Assembly: GCA_021234155.1 (NCBI GenBank)
Contig: JAJEKV010000047.1
Span: forward strand, 918,494 to 982,493
DNA from: Isoetes taiwanensis
Lineage: Eukaryota > Streptophyta > Lycopodiopsida > Isoetales > Isoetaceae
Direction of reading: 5' to 3'
Length of the DNA stretch: 64,000 bases
Shown piece by piece: positions 47,555-58,744 of this stretch. The notes beneath the pieces were generated by a model that saw nothing but the letters and a program-made list of their open reading frames with translations, had not been told where the DNA came from and made no database searches. The position numbers and the translations under genes were made by a program. Position 1 is the stretch's first letter, and every line of letters begins with the position of its first letter.

Positions 47555-50500
47555 GGAAAGAAAGAAAAAGAATCGGCCTATGGGACCCAGTCGCGACAAA
47601 CTTTACCTCCCCTCCTCCCCCCACCTCCATTTGAGAGGTTTAGGAAAAACCATGGCCATTCAATAAGAATCTTTGTCAAAGCGTACCAGTATACATCACC
47701 ATGAAATAAATGTATGTACATGTCAAGTGTATGCCCCAGGGACATATACAGCCAGCATGTCCATAACCTCACGAAGGTATGATCCGGCGCAGTCTGGGCA
47801 TAATGTCATATGTAGCGGCCTAGCGGGCGACCAGCTTCGGCATAAGCGTGTCGGATTTGATCATATGCACAGGCGGCTTTACAGGCGTAGGAATTCATCA
47901 CGCATCAAGCGGCTCCCATTTGCGGCGTGTGAGCCTATCTGGTGACGCAATCCATGCGCGCCGTCTCAGAGCTGAAGATGGTGCCTGTCTGAATGCGGAG
48001 CCCAATGGGTCGCCTTTCATAGGCAAGTGGGTGGGTAGCATTACGGGCCTCGTTCCTAATATGGGATTTATGTAGCGGTGTCTTGTAACACCATTCAAAG
48101 TGTGGCATCCCAAAAGCTTGTTGAGGAAGCAAGCATCAAGATATTGCCTCAAGCTATAGGAGTCTACCTCTGTTGCACATGTATGCACACATTGCTCCTT
48201 TGTCCATCTAATAATCCAACTTCCTCTAAGCGGGCCTTGAGGTGCTGCGTACATTGCCCATGATAAGCTGGGTTAGGGGAGATGAGCATGCGATCCATAT
48301 TGGCCACCTTAAAGAAGAAATAGACAGAGTGGCGATCAAGGGCGCCTCACAGAAGATGCAGAATCAAGAGTCTCACTTACTGGTAGGGGTGATATGGGAC
48401 TTTGGACTTACCTAGTGCTGAAATGCAGAAGGTTTTACTTTGCTCCAAGTCATTCAGTGGCTGAGGATTCTCTGGGCTATACTTCAAACACGTATAAAGG
48501 GCAGGCTCACTAAGACCTTGAATAGGTGTGGTGATGGGCCCAATCCTCCTATCTGCTCTATGACTATTATTTTGCATTGCATATAGTGCCTTCATTTCGC
48601 CCGTCACTCGTAGCCATATGGTTGTGCTTGATTGCGCGTGGGGATGAGCTCCCCTTTGCCAAATGTTGTATGTGGATGCGCTACATTCTACTCGATGGCG
48701 AGGATGGGATCATATTGGCGATGAGGATGATAAGAGAACCACCTTAGTCTTGGCCAAGTTGGCGCATATGGGTCGTTTGGCCCAGGAATGTGTCCGAGGG
48801 GCATGGGGATGGTACATATCTGGTAGTGTGTAAGCTAAAGGTCCACATCAGCCGGCCTTATGTGCTTGCGATGATGCAGTGCGAAGACGAGCTCTGTAAG
48901 CCCCATTGTAAATAAACCCGGCTCTCAGAAGCTGATCAGTAAAGCTCAAACAATATTGGGAGAGAGAGGCATCAGCGAACCCCAATACTACTATCAAATA
49001 TAGTTGGCTTATAATTTTAACCAATCCAGCATCTCTCATATAGCACATGCCTGCTTGCATTGCAAATCTACAAGACCTTCTTTGTCACAATCTTGCCCGC
49101 GAGTTTTCTCGAGCCACGGTGTCAAGCGCCATAAAATCACGGCAACAACATAGATCTTGGCTGATTCCTGCTTTGTCTTCAACTAGAGTTCTCAACATGA
49201 AGATGTGGTCAATGGTGATCTTAGGGGTCGAATCCTGCACAGGTGAGGGCACACACCTCGATGCCTCTCCCAGCCGTCAACTTTACCCTTTCAAGAATCC
49301 CGAGCCAAGCGGTCGTCGCCGCTATAAGTAAGACCTTCTTTATTGGTCCCGCTGGCGTACGGGCTTAACCATAATGCCTTAGGCTGAACAAAGTGGTCGG
49401 CCCGATTACTATGGACGGCCACCTTGTTCGCGGTAAATTACGCATGCATACCATCGGATCGGCGCTTTCCCATTGGCAAGGCGTTGCGGCGCGAACACGT
49501 CACGAATTTGTGATTTCCGGTACTGGGCCTTCTTGCGGGGTGATCTTTGTGCCACCCCGGTCATATACTATAGGCTGACCTGCTTGTCTTCTCCTGCTGA
49601 AAGTGAAGTGTTCCTGTGAGTTTAATGCGGCTTCACGAGGAACCCTTTGCGGAATGTCCTGGGGCGTTCCAGGAGGTAAAATATTTCTATGCGATGCGCA
49701 CGCAATGTACGGCTTTCTTGGCTTTAAGAGGAAGAATCTTGGTCTTGTTTGGTGCATGTAAAGCAGGGCTTGTGACTGTGAGCCAGCATTTGTGTTGTTC
49801 CTTGCACTGCATCAAACCATTGATTCTGCGTGGCGGAAAGTTGTGTTCTGGAGGTCGAGTGGCGGTAACTTATCCCAAAAAGCACTTCTCCGGCCATGAT
49901 CCTAAGCATATCGTCCTGACCCGGCACAATACATTTGCTCTAGTGTAGAATATTACCAAAAAATTTCTGAGTCATCTATAAGCATGCAGGCATAAGCCCA
50001 TGCATGTTCACAATCCAGTGCAGGTATTTGAGACATGTGAGAGTTGTTGCACAAAGGGGTTAGCACAACTTGCAAGCCAACTTCAGAAGTAAAGTGGTAA
50101 GTGGATGCGGTAGATCTCTTCATCCCTATCGGTGATTTCCCACTGGAAGTGCTTGACAACATGCATATCACCTTTCGGGCACAGCACATGAATACACACG
50201 GATCCTCCCTCCCACGGTTTTCACGGTCTATAAGTGCTCTTGCGGGGTGGGCCCGGCCTTTGTGCGATCCATTGCACCGGATTACGGGTTAAAGGGCTAC
50301 CCGCAGGCAAAAGCAAGCGCCTACCATAAGCGCGCTGACGATTGTCATCGATCAATAAAGGTGGCCATCCTTACAGCCAGGATGCAGCTGCAATGCATCA
50401 TCATTCTAAGGGATCAAAATCTCATGGAGTTTATTTCTACCGGTGCGTGCATTGAAGTCTCAAGGGTATGACATTGCCCAGCCTTATCACTGCTTTGTAA

Positions 50501-50760
50501 TAACAGTATATAGATCGACATAGGGTCCAACCTATCCACATCCAGAGTGTGTGTATTAAGTACTTTAAGCATGTATGGAAAGTAGCGGTTGCTACAAAGG
50601 AAGTACTAACTCTTGCGGTTTTCTATGCACCCACAGTGCAGTTGTGCTTATGCATCTTGAACAAAGGAGATTGGTACTACGGCAGTTCGGTATGTGAGGC
50701 AACCCCCATGCCTCTTCTTTCTGTGCAATCATTGAAGATTGAGTAAGCGGTATTGGCGAA
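47555..50760 (-). mobile_element. LINE copy C, same family as copy A, heavily decayed
   Basis: Reading from 50760 on the - strand, sequence equivalent to the 5' part of copy A is followed by a DFNAR endonuclease trace (about 50440-50460), NLAKTKVVLLS (about 48720-48750), and MKALYAMQNNS near 48577-48605, matching KALYAMRNN of copy A. The 3' end carries GGGTCCCATAGGCCGATTC and then a TTTTTCTTTCTTTCC tail at 47555-47572. Frames are more broken than in copy A. The 5' border is approximate; copy C continues slightly beyond the (GATA)n truncation point of copy A. Confidence 0.7.
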
Positions 50761-50899
50761 ACAATCACGCTTTTCGGCAAAGAGATGGATCAGCGATAAC
50801 AATTCGAATGGAAAGACCAAAACGATACTAATTACAATATCTTTCATGCTTTTCATATCATCTTTATGATTTGGTATTAGATGCTTTTATGTAATCTTT

Positions 50900-51640
50900 A
50901 GAATTTTTAGAGATGATTTGGTGTAATGCACATATGATTTAGCAGATATCTACCATTAAGTCCTTTGAATACCATGACATAGCGACATATAGAGATATAA
51001 AAGGCTGGCTGGAATGGATTTTGATTCAGGAGAATGAATCAAGCGACCTTTGAGGATTTGCTTGTGGGTCACTAACCTTGTTAGTCCCATAAAGCCAGAC
51101 TGAGCTTATTTCTAAGTGGCTTATCTTCAACAATTCTGTGATTATGGCGGCTGAGTTCCTCCAAGCGAATCCCGAACTCACGGGTTCATTTTGATGTGGA
51201 CCTTTGTTTTAAGTAGATTGTACATCTCATTGGGCACATCATTATGGTATGAGAAACTTTTCAAGTTTTGTATTCTTTCTCTCAAAGCGCCTGAACGCCC
51301 AGAGCTCTTGCTTGGCACTTCAATGCAATGCTGGCTATCCACTGTATATCATATTAAGTTTCACGAATCTGAAACTACAATCGGTGATCTTGGCGAGATA
51401 ATACTAGTCGGTTTAGCGAAGATTTGAGTGCGGGCAATTCAAAGACATACTTCATGAGCTTGGAAGTCTGGATGCTTTTTACAAAATTTGTATTAGCTCT
51501 CTACTATGTGTATGGTTTTCTTTCACCGTAGAAGGGCATACCATTTAATTTAACTTTAGAACTACATTATACCTTGTTATTCATAGATGTGTGAATAGAG
51601 GCACATGGTTTTAAGAAGACATAAGTACCACTACCACCCC
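50900..51640 (+). repeat. Dispersed repeat block A, first copy
   Basis: Contains ATACCATGACATAGCGACAT, CACTAACCTTGTTAGTCCCA, TTGTACATCTCATTG and ATTATGGTATGAGAAACTTT in the same order as 60215-60880. The two copies are about 9.3 kb apart in the same orientation. No coding sense; family unknown. Confidence 0.8.
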
Positions 51641-51654
51641 AAAGCTGGGTCCAC

Positions 51655-52330
51655 ATGTTGTTTCGGTGTCTTTTTGAAAAACAACTTGCAAAAGCTATGT
51701 GTTGTTTTTGTGGGATTTCACTAGAAACAGCAGCGTAGTTTTGTCAAACTTTTATCGTGTAGTTTTTTGTAAAAAACTCGTGTAGAATTTTGTCAAAATT
51801 ATCTACGTAGGAATTATGTTTTAGACATGTTGCTTTTTGAAGATAGTTGTAGTTTTTGGGTGTTTGCTTTGCGTGAAAAAACCATGTGAGATGTTAATAA
51901 AACAAAGAATTCACATGTTGACTTACTTTATTTGTTTTCAAAAAAACACCTTTGAAAACTAAATGAGAATTTTTGTCAGACTTTTGCTAGAGAGCTACAT
52001 GTAGTTGTCTCTATTTATTTTTTTTTTCTATATTGTTTTTCAATTGTTGGTTTCCCAAAAAATGATATGTGGTTTAAGAAAAATGTGTGGTTATTCAAAA
52101 ATAGGTGTTGTTTTAGTATTGTTTTACATAAAATCCACATATAGTTTTATAGAAATAAATACTCTGGTGTAGTTATAAAAATACCGTCATTTCTTAAAAT
52201 GAAATTGGATTTGTTTCACGTGTTGTTTTTGCAGAAAAAATTAAAACCACCCATAAGTTTTTGAAATTGACAAAAGAATCACGTGCCTTTTACCATTTAA
52301 ATAATATTGGCAAAAGCACTTATATTGTTA
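51655..52330 (+). repeat. Degenerate GTGTAGTTTTTTG-type repeats
   Basis: Imperfect units related to CGTGTAGTTTTTTGTAAAA recur through the block. Their reverse complements (AAAACTACACC units) form a shorter array at 58490-58680. No gene seen. Confidence 0.5.
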
Positions 52331-52454
52331 TGCTGGGTATTCGCTAGAACCTAGTACAAAAATATTGTGAATTTATTACTTTTGCTTTAGTTGTTCTTGT
52401 GAGTTCTCTTTTAAAAAATGTCTTTCGGGAATCGAACCCAAATAAGTCCATTAC

Positions 52455-52815
52455 TTAGGCATGGGAAGACTTTTTCTGCAGCTCTGCATGGAATCGAAGC
52501 CTCCATGAGTACTTGTATCACTTGCAGTTAAAGTCTTGGAAAATGATAAAATGGACCATGATGAGTTGAGACAGGCACATAAAGCTGTTGACAGATGCTT
52601 ACCCTTCACTGGTTGCAAGGTCATCTGTGCATAGACCTCGTCATTTTCCTGATCCGCCTGAATAGATGGAAACACCATAAACAAGCAGAAATTAAGCATG
52701 GCCTATATAGTCGAGATCGACACTCACATGCAAGTGACGTTGTGCAACTGGCAAATCAGCCATGAAAGTATATTGTTCAGATATCCTGTTCCGGGAGATG
52801 TGACCCCTTTTCTAC
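52455..52815 (-). pseudogene. Auxin response factor (class A) fragment, disrupted
   Basis: On the - strand a degraded GH-x-EQ stretch (about 52815-52780) leads to LICQLHNVT. A 70-nt intron (52727-52658, GTGAGTG...TTCAG) follows, then [17 protein letters not shown], a short variable stretch and [16 protein letters not shown], the start of the B3 DNA-binding domain. These are hallmark ARF segments, and QLHNVT with MTLQPV fits the activator class (ARF5/6/7/8/19 type). One base is missing at the end of the first exon, and a frame change separates GGF from [10 protein letters not shown]. The match stops near 52455, so most of B3 and everything after it is absent. The retained intron means it was copied as DNA, not by reverse transcription. 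Confidence 0.75.
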
Positions 52816-53829
52816 TCTACCTTTTAGGATCTGCAAAATACGAGCTACAGCCTGACTTAGTGTACAGAATCAGCTGGAGGGGCAGCAAATCTACGCTTGC
52901 AGACGCAATGCGGACAGATAAGAACAGAGCCACTTCAGATCTGAGGCCAAATTCGTGGTTCGAGGGACCAGGCATCGCCAACCGCCAAGCCAAACTAATG
53001 GCTGGCAAATCCTCAGCCTTACAGCACATCCAGAAGGAGGACCAGAAAATAGGCACCCACAAAGCAAAAGCTCAAGGATAGATTCCACTGTTGGGTGGAA
53101 AGATTTCACACAACGAAAAGGGAAAGCAGAATGAGCAGAGGGTGAAGAAGGGGGCTATGGCGGGATACTGAACTGGAATACGTTTTAGAAGCCTGAAAGA
53201 TCTGGCCGCAGAATGGGAAGCTGGAGGCAGCAAGGCGAATCTACAGAACATGCCGCAGTGGGGATGGAGGCGAATCTGGAAAGAACACGCAGCATTGGAG
53301 ATGGAGACCGGGCCTCCCATGTGGAGCAGATTCCACAGCGGCAAGAATTCCGGCAGCAAGGAGAAGAGCGCCAGATTGCCTGTAAAGAAACATTTAATAG
53401 TAGTTTAATTCGGCCAATAGAGATGCTAGGACGGGATCACCATCTTTACCGTTTGTTTAAAATTCATCTCATCCGTTCATTTTTCTTTTAAGTATAAATT
53501 TTTTTTGTTAAATGTTTAAGTATTTGGTTTTACTTTCTACAGTTTTATCACTACACTAGTACAAGCTTGTTGGAAATACTAGGGGTTACTTGAGTATTTG
53601 TCCGACTAAAATGGGGAAAAATATAGGTTGGCAACATTTTAGACGGATGTGGGACATTTGTGTTTTTTTTTTTTTGACTTCAAAGGAAGTGCTTGGTTGC
53701 GTTTTTATATAATACAAGTATTATTTTTAGGATTCTCCACAGAGCACCCATTTAGGTTTATATTCAATTTTCAATTTAGATCGATCCTCCCCTCTCCACT
53801 GTATCTTGTATCTAGGTTTTGGTTTGCTT
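52816..53829. other. Unassigned stretch upstream of the ARF fragment
   Basis: From 52816 to 53400 the composition is less AT-rich, and frames on both strands are open for 70-127 codons, but none shows a known domain. It may be 5' leader or promoter sequence that travelled with the ARF fragment. From 53400 it is AT-rich with nothing recognised. Confidence 0.35.
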
Positions 53830-54369
53830 GTTGTTTTGATATAACCTCAATTTAAAGGTGCCGCTATCTTTGCCACTATCCCTTCCATTTGCCTTACGTC
53901 ATCACTCATAGTTACATCATGGCCATACATATCATACCCATAATTTTTGCAAGTCACTTGCTTTTCAAAAAAGGAAGAAGTGTGGTTTCTCTTTCATACT
54001 TGGCCACCTCATCATTTTGGAGTGCCATATTGCCTTGTACCACTATTTACCTACTTATCTCAATTAAAAACCCCCTTTTTTTAGTGGCCACAATCATTTC
54101 TATACCAAGTGCACAAATGCTTAGTCATCCGCGTCATATACCACGTAATCAAAAGAAATGCCATGTCACCCATGGAGAAATATATTTTTTAATGTTGAAA
54201 AGTTGTCTAGCAAATTCTTAGTTTTCCATCATACGTATTTTGCCACCTCAACTCATCTTTGCCCACCTCTACCAAAATCATGCCTGTCATCTCCATAATT
54301 TTGCAAATAGCCACCTTCTCGAAAGAAGTTTGCTTGCTCTTTTGATGCCACCTCATCATTTCTAGTGCC
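53830..54369 (+). other. C/T-rich, G-poor stretch
   Basis: Strand-asymmetric composition like that before the Helitron terminus at 46249, with phrases such as CATCATGGCCATACATATCA. No terminal hairpin with CTRR was found, so I do not call a Helitron here. Confidence 0.35.
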
Positions 54370-54840
54370 AAGATGTTTGAGCCGATGTGGCATGTTTGAC
54401 CTATATGAGTTGAGCCTAGGTATGTTTGAACCTATGTGGCATGTTTGAGCCTATATGGCGGTTTGAGCCTAGGTGGCATGTTTGAACCTATATGGCATGT
54501 TTAGGCAAATGTCTATTTCGGCCCGTGTCATGCTTGAGCCTAGGGTTATGTTTTAAGCCACGTGTCATTTGAGCCTACATGGCATGTTTGAAGCCTATGG
54601 CATGTTTGACCAATATAGCATGCTTGACCATGTGGCATCTTTGGCATTCAGCTAGGGCATGTTTGAGCCTATGGACATGCTTGAGCCGAGGGCACAACAT
54701 TTCAACCATAATAAATACAAAATTATATTTCATCCTTTAAAAAAAAAATCATTCAAGAGCATTTCTATATATTTATTACGATATCATGTTTGACCCACAT
54801 GCCATTTTTTATCCTAGTGGCATGTTTGATGTATAACAAC
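54370..54840 (+). repeat. GGCATGTTTGAGCC minisatellite, first block
   Basis: Irregularly spaced copies of GGCATGTTTGAGCCTA, with variants such as GCATGTTTGAACC and GCATGCTTGACC, run from about 54385 to 54830. They are more degenerate than the block at 57240-58400 and interrupted by other sequence. The unit is the same. Confidence 0.8.
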
Positions 54841-56050
54841 TCAAACGCGACATCTAGGCTCAACATTCTAAACTCGTTACAGGCGGTAAGGCAAAGATAG
54901 AGGACCGCCATAGCTCCATTCGAGATAAGCACCGGGGCGCAAGCTTTCCTTCGCCGCTTCGAGGCGGTTACAGGGGCCATAGCTTCGAGCTGATTTTTGG
55001 AGGCGTCAGGATTACTTCTTGAAGGTCATATTTTTGCGGTGTGGATACTTGCGAGGCGGTCTTTGCTAACATTAGGGGTTTGGAGGCGGCTCCTTTGGAT
55101 TATAGAATGGGAAGCACATAGGCGATTGTGGAGATGATGAAGGTCATAAAGGGAGGAATATCAGCGGAACATCGGCTCTGGCGCATGGCTCTCTTTGGCG
55201 TAAACTTTCACTGTTGTTGCGCCGTGGCATGTACTTCACAACTGCATCACTCTTGCATGTTCTTCCCTGGCTGCATATTTCTACGAGTTTCCACCTAACG
55301 ATTGGGCCCACGTGAGGAACCTAAGGTGGGCGGGTTCCGCGCTATGGTACGCTCCTCTTGCCAAGTGGCCTTTCACGCGGTGGCTCCTCAGGAAGGCCGA
55401 GATGCCAAATGCCAATGCCTCCCCTCTCGGTTGGTTCCTATCCGACCATTGAATCCGTCATTCAAACACCGCTAAGCGAGTTAAAAATCAAGATCGTTCC
55501 GGGAGGAACTTATCAGCCATGGCGTTCGCATCTTGACAGATGTAGAAACCCAAGTGTCTTGTCGTTTGGGAAGAAAGAGGCTCGAATGAAGAACCGACTT
55601 AGCCCATATGCGTCCAAAATGGCAAATTTACCTTAGAGGCTACGGTCATTTTTGCCTTGAAAGGAACACGAAGACTCCACATGGCATTATTCAGCAACCA
55701 CCTCCTGAGCCAATTGACTATGAGCGTGTTAGACACTTATAGGCCTACTTTTAGCTTCTTAAAGAAAGGGTGGTCATACGGGCACAAAACTTGGTCTCCA
55801 TGGCAATGTCGACTGATGCGGAGTCCATTGTGAGCCAAGTTCATATCCTAGAATGGAGACGGGTTAATGCATTGAAGTGGCTAGGGGGCCAGCCGGAAGA
55901 GGACTTTGGGCGCAGTGAGCACTGAGGAAAGAAAGCAGCTATTAGGATTGAAGAGACACAAAAAAGGATTGATCATTTTGCAAAACTCCTAGTTTCCAAA
56001 ATTTTTCTTGATGAGTGTATGAGCGCGCTTGTAATACGCCATGCATAGAC
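54841..56050 (+). pseudogene. Unassigned, disrupted coding-like block
   Basis: Less AT-rich than its surroundings. On the + strand at about 55770-56047 one frame reads LKERVVIRAQNLVSMAMSTD, SIVSQVHILEWRRVNALKWL, and GGQPEEDFGRSEH to a TGA at 55923. It then continues in the same frame to a TAG as AAIRIEETQKRIDHFAKLL and VSKIFLDECMSALVIRHA. It is helical, charged and coiled-coil-like. Upstream pieces (QAFLRRFEAVTGAIASS near 54925-54995) may belong to it. I do not recognise the family; a retrotransposon gag or a host-gene fragment are both possible. Confidence 0.4.
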
Positions 56051-56639
56051 ACTATTCACCGCTTTTGTTTTACCTATCCTTGACTACCTTTTCTAATCTA
56101 TCTACCTTCTACCTACCTTTCTAAACTATTGTTTCTTCTCCTCTAGCCCAACTTGAATCCAAACATGTCCAAATGCTTTATTTTTATTATGCTCATATAT
56201 GTTGAGGATTTAGTTCACGCTTTTATAGGTAAACAATATTATTTAAAACTATTTTAGCTAATTCTTTAAGCAAAACCTTGGTTTTTGGAAGAATCTAAAT
56301 TAATGCCTTATGCGTGGCGTATGAGCCAGACACTAAGGTCAAATGTCATACATGCATGGATAAAGAGAGTGCGCTGCACGGCTACAATGAGGAACCTCTT
56401 GTTAGGGTGCCCAAGCCCAGGGGATAATCACTATTGACCAAGAAAATGATGATCACATGTTCCTGCTTTTCTCTGATAGTAATTTTAAAAATCATCCAAA
56501 AGGTTCATTAAAACTCGAGGATATCATGGTTTGAGTGTGCGGACCCTTTTGCAGCCAGAATTTTCTTTGATCTTTTGAACCCGATTTTTAGGACATCAGT
56601 CCAAATTCAGCCAGGACGCCAACGCATCTCACTACATTG
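56051..56639. other. Intergenic stretch, nothing recognised
   Basis: No protein-like frame. A C/T-rich patch lies at 56080-56160. Confidence 0.4.
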
Positions 56640-56810
56640 TTTTTCTAGTTTCTCCTCCAAATATAATATGAAAATGATTAGCGAGCTTCGAGATATTCAG
56701 ATCACAGGTGCAACTACCTCATTTGCTTCAAAGATCCTAATGTATTGATCCCGTTTTGTATAATTTTGCTAAGATTGGTTGCCTTAAGCAGCACGGAGGT
56801 TCTAACATAC
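56640..56810 (+). repeat. Dispersed repeat R1, third copy
   Basis: CTTCGAGATATTCAGATC, CATTTGCTTCAAAGATCCTA, GCTAAGATTGGTTGCCTTAA and GGAGGTTCTAAC follow the same order as in 29395-29620 and 29820-30035, with more divergence. Confidence 0.6.
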
Positions 56811-57239
56811 CGCTATCTTTGAACTAGCACATCTAGAAGTTTCCATTGTATCACTTATCAAAAAATGATTTAGTGGGCATGGGAGAGGAAGACAAGGCAT
56901 ATGATCAGTTACTGCGGATGCATTGATTTTATGACAAGGTCCAATAATTCCAACTTCGTTTGGCGCTTCTATTCAAGATAATATGTATACAATTGGCTCT
57001 TGAATTCTAATTACCCGCAGTGGGAGAATGATAGATCCAAACCCACATCCTCAGTTCCTATTGCTTGGTCTTCAACTCCAACTTCTAAACCCGTCGAGTG
57101 CCTTTGAAGAAAAATTTTGGGGCAAGATGCTTCTAGGAGTTTAAGGATCCGTCTTGGCATTAGCACCCTTCCTCTATAGAGGTCGCGAGAACTTGACGGA
57201 ACTAAAACTCACGGCGTTTACCCTTAAAGTCACGCCTTT
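56811..57239. other. Intergenic stretch, nothing recognised
   Basis: No gene, RNA or repeat recognised between repeat R1 and the minisatellite. Confidence 0.4.
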
Positions 57240-58400
57240 CCTAAAGTCCATGTGGTGGATGGGCCTTTTCCCATGTTGAAGGTCCATGGAAGTGGATGGG
57301 CATGTTGGAGCCAACTTGGCATGTTAGACCTAGGTGGCATTTGGAGCCTGGAGTGGCATGTTGGAGCCACCTTACCCATCTTGGACAGCCACTAGGTAGC
57401 GCGTTGGAGCCCTCATTGGCATTTGGAAACCTAGGTGGCATGTTGGAGCCTGGAGTGGCATGTTGGGCCTGGGTGGCATGTTTGACCCAGGATTGGCATG
57501 TTGGAGCCTAGGTGGCATGTTGGAGGCTAGATTGGCATGTTTGAGCCACCTTGGCATCTTTGAACCCTAAGACGGCATGTTGGAGCCCACATGGCATGTT
57601 TGAGCCACCTTGGCATGTTGGATCCTAGGTGGCATGTTTGAAAACAGCAATATTTGGGCTGGGTGGCATGTTGAACTGCGTGGCATGTTGGAGCCCACAT
57701 GGCATGTTTGAGCCACTTTGGCATGTTGGAGCCTAGGTGACATGTTGGAATTACGTTGCATGTTTGAGCCACCTTGGCATGTTTGGAGCCTAGGTGGCAT
57801 GTTGGAGCCTAGGTGGTATGTTGGGCCGCATTGGCATGTTTGAGCCACGCTTGGCATGTTGGAACCCTAGGTGGCATGTAGGGGCCAGCGTTGCCTTTTG
57901 GGGACACCTTAGCATGTTGGAGATGCGTGGCGCCACGCCTTGGCGTATTTGGGCCTAGGTGGCATATTTGATCCGCGCCTTAGCGCCGGTGGTTTTATTT
58001 GGAGCTTATGGCATGTTTGAAAGGCCACCTTGGCATGTTTGAGCCTTGGTGGCATATTGGTCTCCCTAGGTGGCATCTTGAGCTGACTTAGCCCGGCCTA
58101 GACCTAGAGTGGCATGTTGGAGCCACATGGCATGTTTGACCACATGACATGTGGAGCCTGGGTGGCATGAAGCCCATGTGGCATGTTTGAGCCTAAGTGT
58201 CGTAATTTGGAGCCCTGCATTGGCATGTTGGAGCATATAGGTGTATATAGAACTGCATGGCATATTTGAGCCACCTTAACGCGTTTGAGCCTAAAATTCA
58301 GCATCCCCAGGTGCCCGGGTGGCATGCTTGAGCCACCTTGGCATGTTGGCACCTAATTGGCATGTTGGGCCGCGTGGCATGTTTGAGCCATGTTAGATCC
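57240..58400 (+). repeat. 19-bp minisatellite, main block
   Basis: Dozens of copies of a 19-bp unit, GGCATGTTGGAGCCTAGGT and its partner GGCATGTTTGAGCCACCTT, run almost without a break; the two variants often alternate, giving a 38-bp higher-order period between about 57480 and 57860. The edges are more degenerate. Frames on the - strand (repeated SNMP/WLKHA peptides) are translations of the repeat, not genes. Confidence 0.93.
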
Positions 58401-58489
58401 TACTTAGTTAAAGTTATTTTCCTGAATGTAAAGCAATACGATACATTCCCAAAGTTGAGCACACAAACAATATTCAGTCGTGGTGCATG

Positions 58490-58680
58490 GCGGGAAGAAA
58501 TAGCCTCAAAAACCATACTTCCTTAAGAAATAGCTACGTAAAAACTACACCACTTGAGAAAACCACGCCGCAGCCAAAAAAATAGCCACTTAAAACTACA
58601 CCTGCTTAAGAAACACACACTCAAAAACCACACTTACTTTAAAAAATAGCTGCCAAAAACTGCACCTGATTATATAAGCC
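58490..58680 (+). repeat. AAAACTACACC-type short array
   Basis: Imperfect units of about 30-45 bp built on AAAAACTACACC-CTTAAGAAATAGC occur five or six times. They are the reverse complement of motifs at 51655-52330. Confidence 0.6.
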
Positions 58681-58744
58681 TATCTTCAGCGGGATGGGGG
58701 ACGGTGGGTGGCGATTCGTGGGGATGGTGGGTGCGGTGAATTTA

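Noticed and set aside
52426-52440. Perfect pol III B-box-like GGGTTCGATTCCCG on the - strand
   Set aside because: No convincing A box at a tRNA-like distance upstream on that strand; it adjoins the ARF fragment and cannot be called a tRNA or SINE from this alone.
52698-53081. 127-codon + strand frame
   Set aside because: It runs antisense to the ARF fragment, shows no domain, and its length is not surprising in this less AT-rich patch.
53830-54369. Second Helitron suggested by C/T bias
   Set aside because: No GC hairpin followed by CTRR was found; composition alone is not enough.
57527-58352. - strand frames with repeated SNMP and WLKHA peptides
   Set aside because: They are translations of the 19-bp minisatellite. 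The period shifts frame each unit, so any strand and frame gives such peptides.
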